64,000 nucleotides of DNA from CAZLQR01 sp964366455. GTDB lineage: Bacteria; Patescibacteriota; Microgenomatia; UBA1406; GWC2-37-13. Position 1 is the first letter of the stretch; each line of letters starts with the position of its first letter. The notes below the pieces were generated by a model, which searched no databases, was not told the origin of the DNA, and worked only from the letters and a program-made list of their open reading frames with translations. Below, one piece after another: positions 25,644 to 34,105 of the stretch. Position numbers and translations under genes: made by a program. The stretch spans positions 11,796 through 75,795 of the forward strand of contig CAYISZ010000003.1 of NCBI GenBank assembly GCA_964366455.1, read 5' to 3'.

Positions 25644-26453
25644 TTATTTGCCTCGTGGTAATGGGGATGAATTGAATCTAGAGGCAAGTCTTTTTGACAA
25701 CGAGGCGTATAGAAAGGCGTCATTGTTTGTTGGGAGTTGATTAACGAGTGGGTCGGGCGCTTCACCACGCAGGTACGGACTTTTGCCGTGACGTATTAGG
25801 GAGTTGTCGACGGTTTGTCCAGCGAGCGCACCATTTACTTTAGAATAAATAGCCCTTCCCAAACTCGAGATTGCAGTTGGTACTGGTTTGCCGAATTCAG
25901 GGTACATTACTCTATCAAGTTCCTTGGCTGTAGCACGAACACCTTTTAATATTGCTCCATTTGCGGTACATCCTGAAATCACTTCTGGATTCATTGACTG
26001 CGTGTCAGACGTTCTACTACTTTCCATAAGTCTCTGACCTCTATACTTCTCACCCGAAACCCCAGGTTGCGGATCAACTCCGGCATAATGCGTATAAACA
26101 AAATCAACTACTCCATCCATTCCCTCAGGGGTAATCTCGCCTTGTTCATATACATTAAAGGCAACTACATTTTCCCCTTTGGTGTCGTAAACAACAGATA
26201 CGCGGTTGGCTCGCTCAGCAAGAATTTTTGTAAAGCGCGCACCATCGTCGGTCCAATGGGTGAAGCACCTCTTAGCTACATCAATAATCTGAGGAGAGAT
26301 TTTTGCCAATTCTGAATTTGGAAAGTCACTAATCGGCCCTTCAACTTTGAAAAGTTTTGCAGGAAATTTCTCGCCCGAACGCCCTTCAATTACATAATTA
26401 ACTACGCTTTCTGGCTGTATTTGACCTTCACTTTGCTCTGACATCGATTTCAA
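25644..26453 (-). CDS. Hypothetical protein, possible GNAT-like fold
   Basis: A 269-residue soluble protein I cannot name. The segment VVYDTKGENVVAFNVYEQGEI followed by GEKYRGQRLMESSR recalls the central strands and acetyl-CoA loop of GNAT acetyltransferases, but the match is weak. The start may be 26453 or the Met at 26444. It stands alone next to tRNA-Asn. Confidence 0.55.
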   Translation of the reverse strand: MKSMSEQSEGQIQPESVVNYVIEGRSGEKFPAKLFKVEGPISDFPNSELAKISPQIIDVAKRCFTHWTDDGARFTKILAERANRVSVVYDTKGENVVAFNVYEQGEITPEGMDGVVDFVYTHYAGVDPQPGVSGEKYRGQRLMESSRTSDTQSMNPEVISGCTANGAILKGVRATAKELDRVMYPEFGKPVPTAISSLGRAIYSKVNGALAGQTVDNSLIRHGKSPYLRGEAPDPLVNQLPTNNDAFLYASLSKRLASRFNSSPLPRGK

Positions 26454-26531
26454 TTATATCTACTTGGAAGCGCTCATAGCAAGCCAGCGGCACTGCTCAA
26501 TCCCCATATGATAAAATAGGGATGTACAGAA

Positions 26532-26604
26532 TCCCCTGTAGCTCAATTGGCAGAGCAGATTCCTGTTAAGAATAAGGTTCGTGGTTCGAGTCCACGCGGG
26601 GGAG
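26532..26604 (+). tRNA. tRNA-Asn (GUU)
   Basis: A 73-nt cloverleaf: acceptor TCCCCTG / CGGGGGA, D-stem GCTC/GAGC, anticodon loop CTGTTAA (anticodon GTT), T-arm CGTGG TTCGAGT CCACG, discriminator G. The top anticodon-stem pair is a G-A mismatch. CCA is not encoded. Confidence 0.93.
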
Positions 26605-26678
26605 CAAGCTTAGCTACCTTTCTTTAGTTAATCAAAATCTTTAATGTCTTTTTATGAAGACGTAATGTATAGTTGGGC

Positions 26679-27353
26679 ATGACATCCTCGCGAAAAACTT
26701 CTTTAACAGCGGGACTACTTTATCTGCTTACCTTTGTATCAATTCCAACACTTTCTCTTTATGGCCATGTAAAAAGCTCAAATTACATTCTTGGTGCTGG
26801 CCCTGATAACCCCGCAATCATTGGCGGAATCCTCGAGATTGTTGTTGCTCTTGCAGGTATTGCCACAGCTGTTATTTTATTCCCAGTGCTTAAGAAGCAA
26901 AAGGAAGAGCTGGCACTTGGTCTAGTCGCTGCGAGGATTTTGGAATCTGGCACTACCTTTGTTGGCGTCGCATTTATCTTATCGATTGTCACTTTACGTC
27001 AGGACGGAGCTGGTGCAGGAGCTTTAGTAACAAGTAATGCACTAGTAGTCCTTTATAACCGCATCTTTCTTCTTGGACAAAGTTTCATGCCGGCCATATG
27101 TGATCTGCTGCTTGGATTCCTACTATATAAATCACGGTTAGTACCACGCGCTCTTTCACTCATTGGGATTATCGGTGGACCAATTCTCCTCGTTGGTTAT
27201 ATAGCGGTTATGTTCGGGTTTGTCGGAAGACTTGCTCCCTTGGCAGCACTGTCTGCAGTTCCGGTTGCACTGTTTGAGTTTTCGCTGGGAATCTGGCTCG
27301 TTGCAAAAGGGTTTAATCGTTCAGCCTTCGTATCCCTCGAGTCAAAAAAATAA
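26679..27353 (+). CDS. DUF4386 family membrane protein
   Basis: A 224-residue integral membrane protein with about six helices matching DUF4386 (TAGLLYLLTFVSIPTLSLY, ARILESGTTFVGVAFILSI, NRIFLLGQSFMPAICDLLLGFLLYKSRLVPRALS). Function unknown. A TTG start at 26673 is possible; the ATG at 26679 is preferred. Confidence 0.8.
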   Translation: MTSSRKTSLTAGLLYLLTFVSIPTLSLYGHVKSSNYILGAGPDNPAIIGGILEIVVALAGIATAVILFPVLKKQKEELALGLVAARILESGTTFVGVAFILSIVTLRQDGAGAGALVTSNALVVLYNRIFLLGQSFMPAICDLLLGFLLYKSRLVPRALSLIGIIGGPILLVGYIAVMFGFVGRLAPLAALSAVPVALFEFSLGIWLVAKGFNRSAFVSLESKK

Positions 27354-27406
27354 TTCAACTTATCTCTTGCGGAAGGCGTCAATCAGAGGGAGCAAATAAA
27401 GTTTTC

Positions 27407-27619
27407 TTATTTGGTGTTCGCAGCGTAGCCTGCCTTTTTAATCACCTCGATAATCTTACTATCATTTATTAGACCTTCGTCATACTCTACCTCTGTAAGT
27501 GCTTTTGCATAATTCGTTCTCACATCTTTAACTCCTGCAGTATCCTCAAGTTCCCCATCGATATTCATAGCACAGCTCGCGCAGTGCATGCCTTCAATTA
27601 TAAATATTTTTTTTATCAT
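27407..27619 (-). CDS. Copper chaperone (HMA domain)
   Basis: A 70-residue heavy-metal-associated domain with the copper loop GMHCASC near residue 10 and the ferredoxin-like fold pattern through KKAGYAA. It would pass Cu(I) to the ATPase or to the membrane protein encoded just upstream. Its ATG overlaps the stop of that gene by 4 bp; last gene of the copper operon. Confidence 0.92.
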   Translation of the reverse strand: MIKKIFIIEGMHCASCAMNIDGELEDTAGVKDVRTNYAKALTEVEYDEGLINDSKIIEVIKKAGYAANTK

Positions 27620-28605
27620 ATTATGTTTATAACTCCGCGATACATTCCCATGCTACACATAAACGGCATACTGCCTTTTTCGGCTGGAGCCTTAAATGAA
27701 ATTGTCTCTGAAGTGCCAAGTTGTACTATTTTCTGCAATCCTAATTTTGGAATTGTAAAGGCTTGTATACAACCAGAACCACTTCTATTATCAAGTTTAA
27801 GAGAAACGTTTGAATTAGCTTTAACCGTAATTGAGGATGGTGAATAACCAAACTCATCAAAGGTAATTGTTGGATTTTCTGTTACCTGCGCGTTCACTAA
27901 CTGAGTAGAGCTATTATCGAAAGAGTATCCGGTCAAAGACAAAGCTCCATAAAAATTATATGCCGCCAATAAAATTAGCGTTACTGCTGCTAACTGCATA
28001 AACTGCCGATGCATTGTTTCACCTAATTTGGTTACAAAATAGCCGAGAATAAAAAAGATGGGAGATGTTCCTAATATAAAGGCAAATAAAATGATAGCTC
28101 CTAATAATGGGTTCCCTGAGGCTATCGCAAGAGCCATCATTGCCTGCGTGGTCCCACAAGGAATAAAGACCGTAAACGCTCCCAGAAAAACTGGCGCAAA
28201 TAAGTCGGTCTTTTTTGATTGATTGCGTACGAGTCTAGTAAGGAACCTTGGCGGTTGAATAACGAAATATCGAAATATTGGATGAACCTCAAGAATGTTT
28301 AGGGCTGTTCCGAGCATGAAGACTACGACAGCAAACTGTAGAATAAGCCTTGTCGACAAAGATAGCTGTATAACCGAACCAAGCCAACCAAGTAGAAAAC
28401 CAAGAGCGGTATATGCTACAAGTTTTGCTAGCAGAAATGCCAATATGGGTAAGGCGTTCTTGCCTTTTTCTTGCGTAGCTTTGTCCACAACTGATTCTCT
28501 TTGCGCAATTACCGAGGTCAGTAAACCACCTTGAACTGCAAGGCAGGTTAAACCACCGGTAAATAAACCAGTTAGAAAAATCGTCAGTAAATTAATGTCT
28601 TGCAT
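27616..28605 (-). CDS. TauE/SafE-like membrane protein fused to a cupredoxin domain
   Basis: Residues 1-225 form six or so membrane helices of the TauE/SafE/UreH (DsbD_2-like) type, with Cys21 and Cys150 in membrane segments (VFIPCGTTQAMMALA). Residues about 243-329 are a cupredoxin-like domain with Cys279, Cys317 (FMCSMGMYRG) and Met321. Its place between copA and the HMA chaperone indicates a role in copper handling, for example moving or oxidising copper at the outer face (inference). Confidence 0.82.
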   Translation of the reverse strand: MQDINLLTIFLTGLFTGGLTCLAVQGGLLTSVIAQRESVVDKATQEKGKNALPILAFLLAKLVAYTALGFLLGWLGSVIQLSLSTRLILQFAVVVFMLGTALNILEVHPIFRYFVIQPPRFLTRLVRNQSKKTDLFAPVFLGAFTVFIPCGTTQAMMALAIASGNPLLGAIILFAFILGTSPIFFILGYFVTKLGETMHRQFMQLAAVTLILLAAYNFYGALSLTGYSFDNSSTQLVNAQVTENPTITFDEFGYSPSSITVKANSNVSLKLDNRSGSGCIQAFTIPKLGLQKIVQLGTSETISFKAPAEKGSMPFMCSMGMYRGVINII

Positions 28606-28618
28606 GGTAAATTATATC

Positions 28619-30895
28619 TTAGTTTTTGTTTAGACTTAATCCTCGAAGCCGTAACGAATTAAATACTACCGACACGCTACTACCGGCCATAGCGAGTCCT
28701 GCAAAAACTGGATTAAGAAGAATTCCTGAAATTGGATAAAGTAATCCTGCCGCTAACGGAATACCAACTATATTATAAATAAATGCCCAAAATAAATTTT
28801 GCTTTATAGTCCTAACTGTTGCCTTTGAAAGTTTGATTGCGTTAGCTATTTTATTAATATCTCCATGTAACAAAACTACGTCTGCGGACTCAATAGCTAC
28901 ATCTGTTCCATTAGCCATAGCTATTCCTACATTGGCCTGTGTGAGTGCGGGAGCATCGTTTATTCCATCTCCTGCCATCGCTACTTTGCTTCCGCCATCT
29001 TGAAGTTCCTTAATTTTTTTAGCTTTATCCTGTGGTAGGACTCCTGCAATTACATTATCTATCCCCACCTGTCCTGCAATGTACTCTCCTGTTAATTTAT
29101 TATCTCCGGTCAGCATTATTACCTTAATTCCAAGATCGTGTAGAGATCTAACTACTTCTTTTGCGCCGTCTTTTACCGTGTCGCTTATAGCAATGGCTCC
29201 TAACTCAACTTTGCCTGAAGTTACAACAACCACAGTTTTGCCATCTGATTGAAGTCGTTTGACTACTTCATTCATATTCTTGTCTTCGGGTTTACGAATT
29301 GTAAACTTCTTTTTATTAAGCGCGCCCTCCACGCCAACTCCTTCAATCGCCCTGAAGTTGTCGGCCTTCATAAACTTTATCCCCTTACTCTCACCTTCGG
29401 TAACAATTGCCTGGGCCAGAGGATGTTCTGATTTTTTCTCAAGACTTGCCGCAATCTGCAACAACTGTTTTTCAGTTACGTCTTTACTAAAGGCAATTAT
29501 GTCCATGACCTTTGGTTTACCCTTGGTTATTGTTCCTGTTTTGTCCATTACAATCGTGTCGATGTCTTTTAATTTCTCTAGACTCTCAGCATTTTTAATG
29601 AGAATGCCGTTTTCCGCACCTTTCCCGACACCTACAATAATTGCTGTAGGTGTTGCCAATCCAAGCGCGCATGGACAAGCAATTACCAGTACCCCTACCA
29701 TACAGACAAATCCAAGAGAAATGGCTGTTGAAAGACCGATGAAAGAATAACCAATTACGGTCCATGCGATAAGTGTGACAACTGCAATTACCAAAACTAT
29801 TGGTACAAAAATAGCCGAAATTTTATCGGCCAAGTTTTGAATAGGAGCCTGTGATCCTTGTGCCTCCTCAACCATTTTTACGATTTGAGAAAGCATCGTA
29901 TCCGAACCTACTTTAGTTGCTTTAAATAAAAAATGACCTTGTTTGTTGATGGTTGAACCAATCACAAAATCTCCCTTTTTTTTGTCGACAGGAATGGACT
30001 CTCCGCTAATCATTGATTCGTCGATTGAGGAAAATCCATCAAGTATGGTTCCGTCAACCGGTATCTTCGCTCCTGGCTTTACAACAATTGTGTCGCCAAC
30101 CTGAACTTCTTGAAGAGGAATCTCCATCTCTTTACCATGACGGAGGACAAGTGCGGTTTTAGCCTGTAGACCAATGAGCTTTTCAATTGCTTCACCTGTT
30201 TTCAGCTTTGATTTTGACTCTAAATATTTCCCGAGTGTTATAAACCCAATTACGATAATTGTTACGTCGTAATATACCTGTTGAGTATTAATGACAGAAG
30301 CTAAAGGTCCTTCAAACGCGGTGACTACGAAGCTGTATAAGTAAGCTGCCAAGGTGCCGATTCCTACCAAGGTATCCATATTTGCTGCTCGATATTTAAT
30401 AAAACGCCAGATTCCCTGAAGATATGGTGTCCCCACCACAAACATCGCGTAGGTGGCAAAAAGAGGAAGTAAATGATGGAAAAACTCCATAGTTACCGTA
30501 TTTATTTCTGGCCAAAGACCAAAAGGCTTTGCTCCAATTTCCCAACCCATCACCACGGCACTAATAATCATTAGTGGAATCATTATTAGCACATGATTTT
30601 TTTGCTTTTTCAATTCCTGTAGTTTGTCTTCCTTTGTTTGGTTTAATCCAAGGTGCGATGAGTGATCCATTGTCTGAGCTTCGTGATCTAGGAGCTCGTA
30701 TCCCATTTTATGGATTTCGTTATTCATGGTATCTAGCGATACTCTATCCGATTCAAAACTAATCTTAGCTTTTTCTGTTGCGTAGTTTACTTTACAGCTA
30801 TCCACTCCTTGTAGTTTGCTTATCTTGCGTTTTATTAGCGAACTACAGCTCGCGCAGTGCATTCCTTTCACGTTAAATGTTTTTTTAGTTTGCAT
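28619..30895 (-). CDS. copA: Copper-exporting P1B-type ATPase
   Basis: Pumps Cu(I) out of the cytoplasm. N-terminal HMA domain with GMHCASC; a His-containing linker (DHSSHLG); eight membrane segments with the ion-binding CPC motif (VIACPCALGLATPTA); phosphorylation motif DKTGTITKG; the SEHPLAQAI nucleotide-binding histidine; GDGINDAPAL; and the final helix pair with SSVSVVFNSLRL. Length 758 is normal. Second gene of the csoR-copA operon, starting 3 bp after the regulator. Confidence 0.97.
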   Translation of the reverse strand: MQTKKTFNVKGMHCASCSSLIKRKISKLQGVDSCKVNYATEKAKISFESDRVSLDTMNNEIHKMGYELLDHEAQTMDHSSHLGLNQTKEDKLQELKKQKNHVLIMIPLMIISAVVMGWEIGAKPFGLWPEINTVTMEFFHHLLPLFATYAMFVVGTPYLQGIWRFIKYRAANMDTLVGIGTLAAYLYSFVVTAFEGPLASVINTQQVYYDVTIIVIGFITLGKYLESKSKLKTGEAIEKLIGLQAKTALVLRHGKEMEIPLQEVQVGDTIVVKPGAKIPVDGTILDGFSSIDESMISGESIPVDKKKGDFVIGSTINKQGHFLFKATKVGSDTMLSQIVKMVEEAQGSQAPIQNLADKISAIFVPIVLVIAVVTLIAWTVIGYSFIGLSTAISLGFVCMVGVLVIACPCALGLATPTAIIVGVGKGAENGILIKNAESLEKLKDIDTIVMDKTGTITKGKPKVMDIIAFSKDVTEKQLLQIAASLEKKSEHPLAQAIVTEGESKGIKFMKADNFRAIEGVGVEGALNKKKFTIRKPEDKNMNEVVKRLQSDGKTVVVVTSGKVELGAIAISDTVKDGAKEVVRSLHDLGIKVIMLTGDNKLTGEYIAGQVGIDNVIAGVLPQDKAKKIKELQDGGSKVAMAGDGINDAPALTQANVGIAMANGTDVAIESADVVLLHGDINKIANAIKLSKATVRTIKQNLFWAFIYNIVGIPLAAGLLYPISGILLNPVFAGLAMAGSSVSVVFNSLRLRGLSLNKN

Positions 30896-30898
30896 GAT

Positions 30899-31171
30899 TT
30901 AGATTCTTGTTTTTTTAAAGGTGTCAACAATTTCTTGAATAGCCTTCTCCCTCTCTCCACCTTTCTTACTCATCGCCATCGATGCATGCTCCTCAAGATG
31001 ACCTTTGAGAATTACTCCATCAAATGATCTAAGTGCTGACTGAACCGCAGAAGACTGTTGAAGTATGTCTATGCAATATCTATCTTCCTCAACGGCCTTT
31101 ATTATGTGGTTGAGATGACCACGAATAGTTTTTAATCTTTTTAGAGAATTCTTTTTTACTAAAGTTTGCAT
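30899..31171 (-). CDS. csoR: CsoR/RcnR-family metal-sensing repressor
   Basis: A 90-residue all-helical repressor heading the copper operon. In CsoR the Cu(I) ligands are Cys, His, Cys; here the matching positions are Cys33, His58 and His62 (GHLEEH), the same spacing but with histidine at the third place, as in RcnR-like sensors. Context still argues for copper. The promoter has a repressor-like inverted repeat in its spacer, and the -10 ends 5 nt before the ATG. Confidence 0.92.
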   Translation of the reverse strand: MQTLVKKNSLKRLKTIRGHLNHIIKAVEEDRYCIDILQQSSAVQSALRSFDGVILKGHLEEHASMAMSKKGGEREKAIQEIVDTFKKTRI

Positions 31172-31176
31172 TCTTT

Positions 31177-31205
31177 ATTGTAACCCTATGGGGGAGGGTT
31201 GTCAA
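31177..31205 (-). promoter_or_regulatory. Copper operon promoter with operator in spacer
   Basis: Read on the minus strand: TTGACA (31200-31205), a 17-nt spacer, TACAAT (31177-31182), then 5 nt and the csoR ATG. The spacer is bounded by the inverted repeat ACCCT/AGGGT around a C-run, like known CsoR sites. The -35 overlaps the metK stop codon. A repressor on the spacer would block polymerase directly. Confidence 0.8.
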
Positions 31206-32173
31206 TATGCACATTCCCACGGCACTTCACCCAATCTTCCAAAATGTCCGTTTTTTGCAAGATCTTCATAGATTGGTTTGCGCAAATCAAATCTCTCGAT
31301 AATGGCATTTGGTCGACAGTCATAGTTAAAGCTCGTCTCCCTCCCATCGATGACAGCCTGTTTGATTAATGGTTCAGCTTTACCAATGACATAGCCCAGC
31401 TTAACAAGAACTTCCTTGGCTCCAAATTTCTTCAAAAGCTTTAATGCAATCCAGCGTGCCATGTATGCAGAACTTCGGTCAACTTTGGTCGCGTCTTTAC
31501 CAGAAAAAGCTCCTCCACCTACCGGAACTCTTGGACCGTAGGCATCCACAACGATTTTTCGGCCGGTGCAGCCACTATCCGCATCAAAGCCTCCTATCTC
31601 AAATGCTCCTGTGAAGTTGGCGAAGATGTCCTTGTCAGCGACCTTTATTCCACGGTCCTTCACGTGATGTTTAAGATCCTTTACGCTTTCTCCTTGAACT
31701 GACAAAACCACGGAAGTAATTTTTTTGTTCTCAATTACAACCTGAGACTTAGCATCAACAGTAAATCCCTTCAGTAGTTTTCTGGCCAGATACATTTCCT
31801 GAGGGATGTACTGGTCATTCTCACTACAAGCATACCCAACCATTATTCCTTGGTCCCCCGCACCCCCCGTATTGACTCCCTGAGAAATTTGTGGAGACTG
31901 CTTCGAAATATACGACTCGACACTTATATCCTGACCCGTTAGTTTTTTGTACCATTTTTCAACTAAAGTCTTACTCCTAACAGCTCCTTTAGATGTAACC
32001 TCTCCGACCAGAACAATTTTTCCATGACCACCAATCGTTTCAATTGCGACTCGTGACTTAGGGTCTTGTTTCAAATATGCGTCAAGAACCAGATCAGAAA
32101 TCTGATCACAAATTTTATCAGGATGCATGAAGGAGACGGACTCAGCTATAAGACGAGATGATGTAAATCTCAT
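31202..32173 (-). CDS. metK: S-adenosylmethionine synthetase (compact)
   Basis: Makes SAM from methionine and ATP. Signature motifs are present: HPDKICDQISD, QSPQISQGV, GAGDQGIMVGYA, GGGAFSGKDATKVDRSSAYMAR and GHFGR. At 323 residues it is about 60 shorter than the usual 380-390, the loss being spread over connecting segments. The first motif reads SFMHPDK in place of the usual TEGHPDK. Expression is under a SAM-I riboswitch in the leader. Confidence 0.95.
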   Translation of the reverse strand: MRFTSSRLIAESVSFMHPDKICDQISDLVLDAYLKQDPKSRVAIETIGGHGKIVLVGEVTSKGAVRSKTLVEKWYKKLTGQDISVESYISKQSPQISQGVNTGGAGDQGIMVGYACSENDQYIPQEMYLARKLLKGFTVDAKSQVVIENKKITSVVLSVQGESVKDLKHHVKDRGIKVADKDIFANFTGAFEIGGFDADSGCTGRKIVVDAYGPRVPVGGGAFSGKDATKVDRSSAYMARWIALKLLKKFGAKEVLVKLGYVIGKAEPLIKQAVIDGRETSFNYDCRPNAIIERFDLRKPIYEDLAKNGHFGRLGEVPWECAY

Positions 32174-32230
32174 ATGGAAAAATAGAAAATTAATAAAGAT
32201 TCCTCATTATCAATTCGCCGATGAAGCTAT

Positions 32231-32330
32231 GCTCTCATCGTCTTTGGTTGTAGCACCAAGTTTGCGAGCGCAAACTGGTTGCTGGTGGATCGTCGAGCCA
32301 AATCTCTCCCCACACTCTTGATAAAAGAGT
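32231..32330 (-). ncRNA. SAM-I (S-box) riboswitch of metK
   Basis: On the minus strand the metK leader shows the S-box core: 5' TTTATCAAGAG, GGGGAGA, the conserved CAGCAACC, a P3 hairpin with AGTTTGCG/CGCAAACT, TTGGTGCTA, and the closing P1 strand GACGATGAGAG. SAM binding would stabilise P1. Just downstream CGATGA and TCATCG can pair across a 10-nt loop, using the 3' strand of P1, so the two structures exclude each other. A TATACT at 32340-32345 is a fitting promoter. No clear U-tract terminator, so control is probably translational. Confidence 0.88.
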
Positions 32331-32339
32331 ACTAACAAA

Positions 32340-32345
32340 AGTATA
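32340..32345 (-). promoter_or_regulatory. -10 of the metK riboswitch transcript
   Basis: TATACT preceded by TG (extended -10), about 10 nt before the first riboswitch helix. Confidence 0.55.
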
Positions 32346-32381
32346 CAGAATGGAAAATTATTTTGCTGCTATAATGAAAAT

Positions 32382-32738
32382 ATGCTAAATCTAAACTCAA
32401 TTATGATTGGGTCAGAAAACTCCAAAGTACTTGCAGCTTTTTATGAAAAGGTTGTGGGAAAAAAGCCAGATATGGAAGAGTCTGGATGGTATGGTTGGTC
32501 GGTCGGTAGTTGTTTTCTTTCAATCGGAGAACATTCAGAGGTAAAAGGAAAATCTAAAAATCCAGAACGATTGATGTTCACATTCGAAACGAAAGAAGTG
32601 CAAAATGAATTCGATCGCTTGATTAAAGTTGGAGCAACTTCAATCAAAGAACCTTATAAAATGGGCGACGCCTGGATAGCAACCTTAGCAGATCCCGACG
32701 GTAACTACTTCCAACTCATGACTCCATGGGAAAGCTGA
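32382..32738 (+). CDS. VOC (glyoxalase/dioxygenase-fold) protein
   Basis: A 118-residue single VOC domain: NSIMIGSENSKVLAAFYEKVVG at the start and WIATLADPDGNYFQLMTP at the end. Members range from glyoxalases to antibiotic-binding proteins; the function is undetermined. TATAAT ends exactly 6 nt before the ATG (32370-32375). The gene overlaps the following glycosyltransferase gene by 13 bp. Confidence 0.88.
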   Translation: MLNLNSIMIGSENSKVLAAFYEKVVGKKPDMEESGWYGWSVGSCFLSIGEHSEVKGKSKNPERLMFTFETKEVQNEFDRLIKVGATSIKEPYKMGDAWIATLADPDGNYFQLMTPWES

Positions 32739-34105
32739 ACTGGAGAGTCTTAGTTCCACTGTTTTTGATATTTTGCCTCTTCGTATATCTTAGATTTTAC
32801 GACCTAGGACATCGTGCAGAATTTGGATGGGACCAAGACCAGTTCTCAAATCAAATTGTAAAATTGGTTGAGGACCACCAACCTTCACTTCTTGGACCAC
32901 GTGTAAATAACGATAACGGGTTCTTTCTAGCTCCTTACTTTACCTACATTCTTGTTCCTTTTTATCTTCTTACAGGGCTTCATCCTGTAGGAATGTTTCT
33001 TTTCCAGTTTTTCGCTAATACTGGTTTCTTCTTCCTTGCGTTTTTTGTCATATCTAAACTTTTCAGCCATAGACACGCTTTATTTTTTCTATTTTTATGG
33101 ACAATCAGTTATATACTCATGGATCTTGAGACCATTACGTGGTGGCCTATTCTAATTCCTCCAGGTGTCATGCTACTTTGGTTTCTTCAGGAAAAAATTT
33201 ATAAAAATCCAAAGGATTTTAAGCTTTGGATATTGACCGGTGTTATATCGGGACTCTTTATAAATATGCACTTTCAGTTCATTTTTACACTTATTCAGTT
33301 TGGTTTCTTTGCACTACTACTTAAAACCAAAAAAATTCAAACAACCATAACAAATATAGCCATTTTCTTAACATACTTCGTTCTGATGTTTATACCACTA
33401 TTTATCTTTGATTTGAGAAATAATTTTCTTAACACAAAGTTATTTTTCAATTATTTTTTCATCAAAAATTCCATACAGTCAGCTCAATATTTTGACTGGC
33501 CTTTAGTGTTTTCATTGGCTCTTAATCCCTACTTAATCGTAAAGACTCCCTTTGCTGGAATAGTAACTATGGTTGGATTATTTTGTGCAACTTTCTACTT
33601 ATATCGTAAATCGTCTGGATTTAAATCTCTGTTTTACCTTACTAACTCAATAATGATTCTTATTACGCCAGTTGCATTTTCATTAATTGGAATGCGACCA
33701 TCAGAGTACTACTTCCTATATCTAATGCCAATATTTCTCCTTGTGCTTATTGATTTATTTCTTATAACGAAACTGTCGCAGATTCTACTGGGACTCTGTA
33801 TATTATTAGCAGTGTTTAATTATCCAAATTTAAAATTAACTCTCGAACCCAATTACGGCAGCCTTCAGTACAAAGACGATTTGGTTAAGTACATCAAATC
33901 TCAAGTCGGCAATAAGAAATTCTTTATTTCTTTTGACGGACCACCGGGTTCTGATGGAGGCTTTCGATATTTAATTAAAATCCACAAACTAAACAGCTCT
34001 CCAGATGGGAGGAATCCTCAGATTCAAGTAAAATCGCCTTCCCTTGACGGGAAATTAACCTATGGTATTTATGGTGTAATAATTCCTGAAGAGTTAAAAC
34101 GGTAA
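32726..34105 (+). CDS. GT-C-fold membrane glycosyltransferase (GT39-like)
   Basis: A 459-residue protein with about ten membrane segments. After the first helix the loop reads AEFGWDQDQFSN, in the place of the acidic catalytic loop of ArnT/PMT-type glycosyltransferases, which use polyprenyl-phosphate sugars. Acceptor unknown; proteins like this often mannosylate surface proteins. The start overlaps the VOC gene; the 3' end overlaps the convergent exonuclease gene by 12 bp. Confidence 0.75.
   Translation: MGKLNWRVLVPLFLIFCLFVYLRFYDLGHRAEFGWDQDQFSNQIVKLVEDHQPSLLGPRVNNDNGFFLAPYFTYILVPFYLLTGLHPVGMFLFQFFANTGFFFLAFFVISKLFSHRHALFFLFLWTISYILMDLETITWWPILIPPGVMLLWFLQEKIYKNPKDFKLWILTGVISGLFINMHFQFIFTLIQFGFFALLLKTKKIQTTITNIAIFLTYFVLMFIPLFIFDLRNNFLNTKLFFNYFFIKNSIQSAQYFDWPLVFSLALNPYLIVKTPFAGIVTMVGLFCATFYLYRKSSGFKSLFYLTNSIMILITPVAFSLIGMRPSEYYFLYLMPIFLLVLIDLFLITKLSQILLGLCILLAVFNYPNLKLTLEPNYGSLQYKDDLVKYIKSQVGNKKFFISFDGPPGSDGGFRYLIKIHKLNSSPDGRNPQIQVKSPSLDGKLTYGIYGVIIPEELKR

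Noticed and set aside
29259..29750. Plus-strand ORF of 163 codons
   Set aside because: Mirror of the CopA coding sequence; composition follows from the other strand.
32127..32321. Plus-strand ORF across the metK leader
   Set aside because: The region is a structured SAM-I riboswitch on the other strand; the ORF has no family features.
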